Assembly: GCA_039028895.1 (NCBI GenBank) | Contig: JBCCHF010000055.1 | Location: 1-33,282, forward strand | DNA: 33,282 nucleotides | DNA from: JAHDCJ01 sp039028895 | GTDB taxonomy: Bacteria > Bacteroidota > Bacteroidia > Chitinophagales > Saprospiraceae | Direction of reading: 5' to 3' | Shown here: positions 15,608-22,418 of the stretch, one piece after another | How positions within the stretch are numbered: the first letter of the stretch is position 1 | How the letters are laid out: each line of letters begins with the position of its first letter | The notes under the pieces: model-generated | Told to the model about the DNA's origin: nothing | The model's database searches: none | The model's input: the letters and a program-made list of their open reading frames with translations, nothing else | Position numbers and translations under genes: made by a program

Positions 15608-16351
15608 ATGTATATGAAGATGGCTGCCTACAATGGCAAAAACTTTTTTAAATCTGCTTTTTCTGTTGATTGCGTCATTTTTGGTTTTGATGACGGAATT
15701 CTTAAAGTCTTATTAATCAAAGCTGATGCCGAACCTTTCCTGGGCCAATGGTCATTGGTTGGAGATCTTGTCCATCCTGAGGAAGATCTGGATGAAGCTG
15801 CAGGTCGCATCCTCACAGAAAGAACGGGTATTGACAATGTCTACCTTGAACAGGTCAAGACTTTCGGAAAAGTTGGAAGACACCCTGAAGGGCGTGTTAT
15901 TACGGTTGCATATTTTTCACTCATCAAACTGAGAGATTATAAACTCATTCCATCAAATGCCTCGAACGAGGCAGCTTGGCATTCGTTAAATGACGTTGGC
16001 CACCTGGCTTACGATCATACGGAGATTTTAACTGTTTGTCTTGAGAGACTCAGGCAAAGAGTAAGGACTCAACCTGTTGGTTTTGAATTATTGCCACGGA
16101 AATTTACCTTAACGGATCTTCAACACCTTTATGAAGCCATTCTTGGCAAAACCCTTGATAAAAGGAATTTCAGAAAGAAAATCCTGAGCATGAATCTTTT
16201 AGTTGATCTTGATGAAATGCAAACAGGGGTAGCCCACAGGCCTGCGAGGCTCTATAGTTTTGATCCTGTAAAATACCGCAAGTTCAACGATGAGGGCATG
16301 CATTTCGAGCTAAAAGTACCCAAGCGCAAAAAGAAAATTCAGGAAGTCTAG
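15608..16351 (+). CDS. Nudix-fold winged-helix transcription regulator (AraR/NrtR type)
   Basis: 247 aa. The N-terminal Nudix domain (~15-145) has a degenerate Nudix box at 52-75. Where active enzymes have R-E-U-x-E-E-x-G-U, it reads R67-I-L-T-E-R-T-G-I75, so two catalytic glutamates are replaced (Ile68, Arg72). It should bind a ligand without hydrolysing it. The C-terminal part (~160-225; LLPRKFTLTDLQHLYEAILG, LDKRNFRKKIL, RPARLYSF) is the winged helix of the AraR/NrtR family. In Bacteroides such a protein (AraR) senses arabinose. Here the gene borders a maltodextrin cluster and a shared operator-like motif occurs in front of both, so a glucose- or maltose-type ligand is plausible but inferred. 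Met3 and Met5 are alternative starts. Its 3' end is 4 bp from the convergent surface-protein gene. Confidence 0.88.
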   Translation: MYMKMAAYNGKNFFKSAFSVDCVIFGFDDGILKVLLIKADAEPFLGQWSLVGDLVHPEEDLDEAAGRILTERTGIDNVYLEQVKTFGKVGRHPEGRVITVAYFSLIKLRDYKLIPSNASNEAAWHSLNDVGHLAYDHTEILTVCLERLRQRVRTQPVGFELLPRKFTLTDLQHLYEAILGKTLDKRNFRKKILSMNLLVDLDEMQTGVAHRPARLYSFDPVKYRKFNDEGMHFELKVPKRKKKIQEV

Positions 16352-16355
16352 GTAA

Positions 16356-18092
16356 CTAGCGATCTACAACCACCTTTCTTGTAATTACCTGTCCATCGAT
16401 TTCCATTTTTATCAGGAATAATCCACTTGCAGGCGGCTGCCAGGTTTCAAGGAAATTTCCAGCAGGATAAGTTGTTCCATTAACTAAAGAAACCAAACGT
16501 TTTCCGGTAACGGAAAAGATCTCAAGATTTACGTTAGCTGATGATTTTAGGTCAAAGGCAATTTGTACAATTTGATCCGATGCAACAGGATTTGGATAGA
16601 CGTTAAAAGCATCCAAATATTCTATCTCAACAGGTTCTACAGAAGTGGATATGCTGCCTTCTCCTTCGGTCAAAACCAATAATTGATCTGCCATGACATC
16701 AAAATATTCTTCTTCAAGTCCGCTTGGCCAGAGGAGTTTGATTTTATGGATCATAGTTTGTTCGCCTAGTCCAAAATGTAAGGTATGGCTACTTTGAGAC
16801 GCAAATCCGTTGCCGGCATTGACCTCGTCAATCATTTTTTCGTCTTCACTGAGATAAATTTCCACACGTGTACCTACACCATCTCGGTTTGAGGTGGTGC
16901 CTATCGGTTTCACCTTTACCCAATGACCAGGATCCGGATCACTATTCAAAAATAGTTGGTTGCCATCCACCTGGCCTCTGTTGGCAACAAAAAGATCAAT
17001 CTTTCCGTCGTTATTGAAATCGCCGCAAGCTGATCCGTACCCTGCATAAGGGCTGGCAACAGGCATACTATCACTAGCAACCTGAAACGTATTATCCCCC
17101 ATATTTTTATAAAGCAGATTCGGCATATCCGATCCACTGAAGTAAGAATCATTAACCATATAATTATCTACAAGGCCATCATTGTTATAATCCAACCATG
17201 TTGTTCCCCAACTCATACCCGGATCTCCCATCCCGCAGGTAGCAGAAATATCGGTGAAACTGCCATTACCGTTATTAGATAAAAGCGAGTTTGGATAAAG
17301 ATTAGTCACATATAGATCGAGAAATCCATTATTGTCAAAATCTGCAACGTCTACTCCCATACCTTGTTCCATGAGGTCAGTTCCAGAGGCAGCAGCGACG
17401 TTTGTAAAATATCCTGACCCGTTGTTTTGGTAGAGAATGAAAGTCTGATAGGCATCGTGTGTAATGTAAAGATCCTGGTCACGGTCATTATCGTAATCGA
17501 AGAAAATTGCGGCCTGGGCGATTTGCATATCAACAGCATTATAAAGGTACACCAGGTCGGTGAAGGTGTTGTTGCCATTATTGATATACAAAACATTCTG
17601 GGTGCCAAGATTAGCTACATAAATGTCAATAAGTCCGTTATTATCAACGTCAGCGGCATTGATCGAACGCACATGTCCGTTACTAATGGTTCCGGCAGTA
17701 AACGAAATATCTGTAAAGGTGCCGTCTCCATTATTGTAATACAGCCGATTAAATGAATTGCGGTTGCCCACATAAAGATCGAGCCAGCCGTTATTGTCGA
17801 TGTCAAGCCAAACACTGCACATTGATATCCCCGGATCGGCTACTCCCGCTGCAATTGCTACATCTGTGAAAGTAGAATCGCCGTTGTTGCGGTACAACTT
17901 ATTGGGCATGTCGTTGATAGAGACATATACATCTTCCCACCCGTCGTTGTCATAATCACCTACAGAGATTCCAAAATTTCCTCCCGTGTTATTTATTCCC
18001 GCTGCAGCGGAAATATCCTGGTAAAATGAAAGTTGGGCATTTGATGCAAAAGCGATAAACAAAACAAAGATCAAAGCAGACAAAGTTCTCAT
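16356..18092 (-). CDS. FG-GAP/ASPIC-UnbV surface protein with T9SS sorting domain
   Basis: 578 aa. The signal peptide ends SNAQ (residue ~19). Residues ~35-390 are FG-GAP/VCBS-type beta-propeller repeats with recurring DYDNDGWxDVYV, LYRNNGDxTFTD and calcium-loop-like DxDNNGxxD motifs. Residues ~390-470 form the ASPIC/UnbV domain (GVGTRVEIYL, QSSHTLHFGLG, WPSGLEEEY). The last ~80 residues are a T9SS type A sorting domain (FNVYPNPVASDQIV to ITRKVVVDR). It is therefore a predicted cell-surface or secreted protein; the binding target is unknown. A TATATTTG promoter box is at 18224-18217, inside a large inverted repeat, so it can be transcribed separately from the amylase gene upstream. Confidence 0.9.
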   Translation of the reverse strand: MRTLSALIFVLFIAFASNAQLSFYQDISAAAGINNTGGNFGISVGDYDNDGWEDVYVSINDMPNKLYRNNGDSTFTDVAIAAGVADPGISMCSVWLDIDNNGWLDLYVGNRNSFNRLYYNNGDGTFTDISFTAGTISNGHVRSINAADVDNNGLIDIYVANLGTQNVLYINNGNNTFTDLVYLYNAVDMQIAQAAIFFDYDNDRDQDLYITHDAYQTFILYQNNGSGYFTNVAAASGTDLMEQGMGVDVADFDNNGFLDLYVTNLYPNSLLSNNGNGSFTDISATCGMGDPGMSWGTTWLDYNNDGLVDNYMVNDSYFSGSDMPNLLYKNMGDNTFQVASDSMPVASPYAGYGSACGDFNNDGKIDLFVANRGQVDGNQLFLNSDPDPGHWVKVKPIGTTSNRDGVGTRVEIYLSEDEKMIDEVNAGNGFASQSSHTLHFGLGEQTMIHKIKLLWPSGLEEEYFDVMADQLLVLTEGEGSISTSVEPVEIEYLDAFNVYPNPVASDQIVQIAFDLKSSANVNLEIFSVTGKRLVSLVNGTTYPAGNFLETWQPPASGLFLIKMEIDGQVITRKVVVDR

Positions 18093-18144
18093 GGTATCGA
18101 TTTGGCTTTAAACGATGATGATTGTTCCTATGAGGCCAGATGTA

Positions 18145-18221
18145 ATTTGGTAGATAATTACCGTTTGATAGCGTGTTTTTTGGATTTCATATTATGATCA
18201 AACGGCAATTATCCACCAAAT
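18145..18221. promoter_or_regulatory. 25-bp inverted repeat between amylase and FG-GAP genes
   Basis: Positions 18145-18169 and 18197-18221 are reverse complements at 23 of 25 positions, with 27 nt between. Both differences are A-to-G type and become G-U pairs in a minus-strand transcript, so the RNA stem would be unbroken. The repeat begins 4 bp after the amylase stop. No T-run follows it on the minus strand, so it is not a classical terminator. It overlaps the TATATTTG box of the downstream gene. It could be an mRNA-end stabiliser or terminator for the amylase message, or an operator. Confidence 0.7.
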
Positions 18222-18224
18222 ATA
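18217..18224 (-). promoter_or_regulatory. Candidate -7 box for the FG-GAP protein gene
   Basis: The minus strand reads TATATTTG, a perfect TAnnTTTG match and identical to the box before the exported amylase. It overlaps the outer end of the large inverted repeat and gives a leader of ~118 nt. Confidence 0.4.
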
Positions 18225-18225
18225 A

Positions 18226-21072
18226 TTAATATAAAATTAGCTTTTTAGCTTGCGATCTTCCGTTTATGGTTACACGTACGATATAATAACCCGAAGGAAG
18301 GTCATTTCGCATAAGTGTCAGTTCATAAGCACCCACAGATTGGTAACCACTCCAAAGCAAATTTGTTCGTTGTCCTAGTGCATTAAATATTTCTACTTTG
18401 ACATCCCCGTTTTCAGGAAGGTTATATACCAGTCTGGTTTGTTCTGAAGCAGGGTTTGGCATTAGCTCAAGACCAAAATCTGCCATGGCATTTACTGGTG
18501 TCAGGCTCGTAGTGATATCCTCTGGTGTGATGCGAACATCAGTGTAAAGCCTGTATTCACCTGCCGCCAGGCTAAGTGGTGCACCAGTATTGGAAACAAA
18601 TATGCTGTCCTGAGTGAAGTACTCGTACCACCAGCCCGTGTGTTGGAAATTGGGAACAAAATTGGAATTTCCGTTCACGTTAAAGTTTCCAAGCACAGTG
18701 ACATCCATTTCATTTGAATTGAGATGGATACGCTTGTCGAGCGAACCAACATCCATGGAGTAATTTGTGGTTTTGAAGACATCGAACGTTGTTCTGAGTT
18801 TGATAAGATCACTCCAAACATTATAAAGATCTCTTCTGTCTTGCTCATCGTAATAATCCCACCTGATTGGTTTAGGAACCAGTCGACAGTTTTCACTTAT
18901 TGAACCATCAGTACAATGGTTGATAGAATAATCGTATCCAACCTCGCCAAACTGCCATAACATTTTTGGTCCAGGTACTGTGAAGAAGAAGGCGCCGACA
19001 AGTTCTTGTCTGTCCAGAGCAGTACTCAAGTTAGTAACATTATATCCACCGCCATTTGAGTTACCAAAGTTCAGGTTTTTGTACATCAAACGTTCCTCGT
19101 CATGACTTTCCATGTATCCTACCAAATGAGGATTGTTCCATCCGCGAAATTGGTAATTAACGGCATATCCGAAATCAGAATTTTCAGAATATCCCATGGC
19201 TGCCTGGTTATATTGGTCTGTTGCTTTCCCCCACAACATAAATCCGTGATTGGCCAGTACAGTTTCTTCTGAGTTATCGCCAAGATGCTCCAAAATCAGG
19301 TAGGCATCAGGTTCATATGACCAGATCTCGTCTGCCATGCGTTGGAGGTTAAAAACTCTTCCGGCATCATAGGCCGACCATGAACCAATATCACAGTTCC
19401 CGCCAGTGTCGTCACAAGTTTGATTTTGGGTAAATCCTTTTGAAAGGTCAAACCTGAAGCCATCCACTTTATACTCTTCGATCCAGAAGCGGTTAATTCG
19501 GTCCATCCATTCCCGAGAGGCTTGACTATCGTGGTTGACATCATAGCCGACATTGAAACCGTGCTTGGGGTATTCATTGAGCCACGGATTGTTGGGAGCC
19601 GGCCTGAATCCTCCGCTATTCCAATATAGTTGCGCTAATGGACTTTGTGAGAAGACGTGATTATATACAACGTCGATAATTACAGCAATCCCTCTTTGGT
19701 GGCACTCATCAATAAATGCTTTAAACTGATCAGCCGGCCCATAGTACTTGTCGAGAGCCATATGGAAGGAAGGATTATACCCCCAGCTATCGTTACCTTC
19801 AAACTCATTTACAGGCATAAATTCGATGGCATTGACCCCGAGGCGAGCCAAATAGTCGAGCGTATCTAATAAAGTATCGTAGTCATGTGCCTCGAGAAAA
19901 TCTCTCATCAGCAATTCATAGATGACAAGGTCCGTATTTTCGGGTTTGTCAAAGTCGTCTACAACCCAGTTATAAGGTTGTTGATCGGTTTGTAGTACTG
20001 ACACAACACCTGAAGCCCCTTGCGGGAAAGGTTTTAAGTTAGGGTAGGTATCATCGTCCAAAGCAGGGTCATTCCAAAAATCAAGGACTTTTGTGCTGTA
20101 TGGATCAGCCGTGCGAATCTCACCGTCGACAAAATATTGGAAAGCATATTCTTCACCAGGTGTTAATCCGCTGATTTCAATCCACCATGTTTCACCATCT
20201 GTGGCTCTCTTCATAAAATAATTGGTGTTAACCTGCCAATTATTAAAATCGCCAATAACGTACATGAAGCTTTTGTTTGGTGCCCATAACTGCAGTCTCA
20301 CTGTTGAAGCATCTACATAGTTAATGCCGTGCTCAGTACCAGCAGGTGGATTGTCGATAACCTGTGTTGGATTGACAACATAAACAAAAGAATCTTCAAC
20401 AACCTGACTTCCATTATCGGCTACCATCTTGACAACATGATTACCACCTGAAGAAACTGTGATGTTATGCATCAACGAAGTCCCCGTTGTTTGTGCTATT
20501 TGCACGTCGTTATCGTACAGCGTAATCGTTGAAGAAACAGAAGCCTGAGCCTGAATTTCAATGGTTTCATTCAGATTGGTAATAAAACTCTCCTCTCCTG
20601 GTGAAACAATAGTTGCGATTAGGTCTGTTGAAGTACAGTTGTAAACAGGCATGAAAATATCAGAACCATCCGAATCGCGACCAACTAAGGAGCCGTCACC
20701 GGTTCTAAAGACAAAAGCCAGTTCTACCACTGTGGACTGCAAGGTATCAACATTATAAAAATCAGGAATGTAAATGTCGATACTGTGCTTATTATTGCCT
20801 AATGGAGTCATAAAGACATCCGGATCATTAGTACCCCAATCTCCAACCACATTTTGCCAGTTACCTGGCCCGTCTTGTGCAGTAATTACTCCAGTATGCG
20901 CATAGACAGGCACGACGCCGACAAGAGCACCATTGCCTTCAGTGGCATCATAGATTACAGTAAACTGCTCACACCACCTTGGAATTGGCGGATCAGTGGT
21001 TAGAATTTGAGCCTGGGCAAAGTGAGCAAAGAAAAAACTTGAGCATAAAATTGCGTAAAGAATCTTTTTCAT
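18226..21072 (-). CDS. T9SS-exported GH13 alpha-amylase family enzyme
   Basis: 948 aa from ATG 21072. The frame extends upstream to 21231, but the signal peptide MKKILYAILCSSFFFAHFAQAQ and the promoter at 21140-21133 fix the later start. Residues ~25-145 are an unrecognised beta-rich module and ~150-233 an Ig-like one. Residues ~245-345 are a CBM48-like early-set domain (VRLQLWAPNKSFMYVIGDFNNW). The GH13 barrel spans ~380-800: region I D467-VVYNH, nucleophile D542 (GFRFD), acid/base E595 (ILEH) and H657-D658 (SHDEE). All catalytic residues are present. The C-terminal ~80 residues are a T9SS sorting domain (LELMPNPASEQTRL to AKKLILY). It is likely cell-surface or secreted and cleaves alpha-1,4 (perhaps alpha-1,6) bonds of starch; exact specificity is not readable. 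It has its own promoter with operator site 3, 200 bp after the esterase gene. Confidence 0.92.
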   Translation of the reverse strand: MKKILYAILCSSFFFAHFAQAQILTTDPPIPRWCEQFTVIYDATEGNGALVGVVPVYAHTGVITAQDGPGNWQNVVGDWGTNDPDVFMTPLGNNKHSIDIYIPDFYNVDTLQSTVVELAFVFRTGDGSLVGRDSDGSDIFMPVYNCTSTDLIATIVSPGEESFITNLNETIEIQAQASVSSTITLYDNDVQIAQTTGTSLMHNITVSSGGNHVVKMVADNGSQVVEDSFVYVVNPTQVIDNPPAGTEHGINYVDASTVRLQLWAPNKSFMYVIGDFNNWQVNTNYFMKRATDGETWWIEISGLTPGEEYAFQYFVDGEIRTADPYSTKVLDFWNDPALDDDTYPNLKPFPQGASGVVSVLQTDQQPYNWVVDDFDKPENTDLVIYELLMRDFLEAHDYDTLLDTLDYLARLGVNAIEFMPVNEFEGNDSWGYNPSFHMALDKYYGPADQFKAFIDECHQRGIAVIIDVVYNHVFSQSPLAQLYWNSGGFRPAPNNPWLNEYPKHGFNVGYDVNHDSQASREWMDRINRFWIEEYKVDGFRFDLSKGFTQNQTCDDTGGNCDIGSWSAYDAGRVFNLQRMADEIWSYEPDAYLILEHLGDNSEETVLANHGFMLWGKATDQYNQAAMGYSENSDFGYAVNYQFRGWNNPHLVGYMESHDEERLMYKNLNFGNSNGGGYNVTNLSTALDRQELVGAFFFTVPGPKMLWQFGEVGYDYSINHCTDGSISENCRLVPKPIRWDYYDEQDRRDLYNVWSDLIKLRTTFDVFKTTNYSMDVGSLDKRIHLNSNEMDVTVLGNFNVNGNSNFVPNFQHTGWWYEYFTQDSIFVSNTGAPLSLAAGEYRLYTDVRITPEDITTSLTPVNAMADFGLELMPNPASEQTRLVYNLPENGDVKVEIFNALGQRTNLLWSGYQSVGAYELTLMRNDLPSGYYIVRVTINGRSQAKKLILY

Positions 21073-21096
21073 CAAGAACAGATTTTTTTGTTTACG

Positions 21097-21110
21097 AAAA
21101 AAAGGGGGGG
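21097..21110 (-). other. A7-G7 homopolymer tract in the amylase leader
   Basis: On the plus strand seven A residues (21097-21103) are followed by seven G residues (21104-21110). On the minus strand this gives C7-T7 in the presumed 5' leader, between the -7 box and the ATG. Such tracts are prone to slippage. Being non-coding, length changes would affect the leader only. Confidence 0.6.
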
Positions 21111-21132
21111 ATGGGTATAGCAAATGGTTGTG

Positions 21133-21140
21133 CAAATATA
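21133..21140 (-). promoter_or_regulatory. Candidate -7 box for the exported amylase
   Basis: The minus strand reads TATATTTG, a perfect TAnnTTTG match, with a leader of ~55 nt to the ATG at 21072. Operator site 3 lies 7 bp upstream. Confidence 0.6.
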
Positions 21141-21147
21141 ATAAAAG

Positions 21148-21167
21148 TGTACAAAATACACTATGTA
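21148..21167 (-). promoter_or_regulatory. Candidate operator, site 3 (exported amylase promoter)
   Basis: The plus strand reads TGTA-CAAAA-TACA followed by CTATGTA. The core widens to a perfect palindrome, AGTGTA-N5-TACACT (21146-21162). It matches the sites at 15530 and 33128 and sits just upstream of the -7 box, as site 1 does. Confidence 0.6.
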
Positions 21168-21272
21168 TTCTTGATGGAAAATATTTATGAGATTTTTGAA
21201 AATCAGTGAGTGACTCAATTGATCTTTTCAACTAGGGCTCTCTAAGGCAAGTTTTTGAGGTAAACCTGGTGG

Positions 21273-22418
21273 TTATTTCTCGAATCCGAAGAATTGCTTC
21301 ATGGGTCTCCATGCTCTTTTTGCCCAGGCTGCTTCATCGTGTTCTGCCCCTTTTGCCAGGTGCCATTCGAATTGATAACCCATATCATTTAGGGCTGCCA
21401 TCATCTCATCGCAGCCTGGTTGTAATACCTTTTCCAGTTCTTCTGTGCCATTGTCGATGTAGAGGTTGAGCTGTTTTTTCTTACCCTCATATTGAGTGAC
21501 TTTAGGTATATAATTAAAGTCCTGGTACTTGAAAGCAGGGGAGAAGCAAGCGGCATTTCCAAAAACATTGTTGTGTTCCCATCCAAGCATAAATGATATT
21601 AAGCCCCCCATAGAGGATCCTAATGTGGTGGTATGCTCTGGTTCTGTCTTAGTCCGGTAGATTTCATCGATCATAGGTTTCAATTTTCGGACTATAAATT
21701 CCATGTATACCTGACTGAGCTCAGAAGCGCCATATTCGTTTGATCGATCTGAAGTGTTGTTGATGCCAACGATGATAAAGGGTTCGATATTTCCTTCTCG
21801 AATAAGCATGTCTGCTGTTTCATCCAATTGCCAGTCGAAACCTTTGTATGATGTTCTGGGGTCTATCAGGTTTTGTCCGTCATGGGCATATATAACCGGG
21901 TATCTACGATCTGTTTCTGTTTCATAGTTCGGGGGTAGCCAGACGAATACATCTCTGTTTTTCAGATTTTTCCAGTCCATATTTCTATGAAACCTTACTT
22001 CTCCAGTAACCTGTCCTTCGATTTTATGTATGACATCTTTCCAGTTTTGAACAGTAACTTCAACTACTGTATCGCCAGATGGGGAGATGGCATAATCACC
22101 AGGAACTGTACCGTCAGCATTTACAGCTTCTGTTTCCCAAGTACCTTTAGTGACTTTAAACCGGATATCTGTGTTTTTGGGAAAGCTAATGGTTTTTTCC
22201 AGGTATATATCTTTTACTTCCAATTCAACAGCATCAGGCACCCAATTGCCCAATTGTTTTTGGTTTCCGGCAAGGAATGCTGATTCTCCCTCTGCTAACT
22301 GTCTTTTAACCATTACTTTGAAGGTTACCTCTACTTCATTGCTTTCCTGGTTGCAACCAAATGTGATTAAGACTAAAAGCAGGAAGAGTCCGATATTTTT
22401 GAAAGCTTTAATTGACAT
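21273..22418 (-). CDS. Lipoprotein esterase with N-terminal CBM20-like starch-binding domain
   Basis: 381 aa. The signal peptide has a lipobox (LITFGC, Cys22). Residues ~28-128 resemble a CBM20 starch-binding module (SAFLAGNQKQLGNW, ISFPKNTDIRFKVTKGTWE). Residues ~140-381 are an alpha/beta hydrolase of the esterase D/Fes type: YAHDGQNLID at ~177, nucleophile S269 in GSSMGG, likely acid near D322 (LYIDNGTEE) and H360 (GAEHDEAAW). This predicts a membrane-anchored esterase targeted to starch or maltodextrin; the ester it removes is unknown. Alpha-glucan hydrolases with this fold also exist, so a glycan-related role is possible. Its ATG overlaps the end of the CotH gene by 11 bp, which suggests translational coupling. 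Confidence 0.85.
   Translation of the reverse strand: MSIKAFKNIGLFLLLVLITFGCNQESNEVEVTFKVMVKRQLAEGESAFLAGNQKQLGNWVPDAVELEVKDIYLEKTISFPKNTDIRFKVTKGTWETEAVNADGTVPGDYAISPSGDTVVEVTVQNWKDVIHKIEGQVTGEVRFHRNMDWKNLKNRDVFVWLPPNYETETDRRYPVIYAHDGQNLIDPRTSYKGFDWQLDETADMLIREGNIEPFIIVGINNTSDRSNEYGASELSQVYMEFIVRKLKPMIDEIYRTKTEPEHTTTLGSSMGGLISFMLGWEHNNVFGNAACFSPAFKYQDFNYIPKVTQYEGKKKQLNLYIDNGTEELEKVLQPGCDEMMAALNDMGYQFEWHLAKGAEHDEAAWAKRAWRPMKQFFGFEK

Noticed and set aside
21073..21231. N-terminal extension of 53 residues on the exported amylase
   Set aside because: A clear signal peptide starts at the ATG at 21072, and the promoter box (21140-21133), operator site and homopolymer tract lie within the extension.
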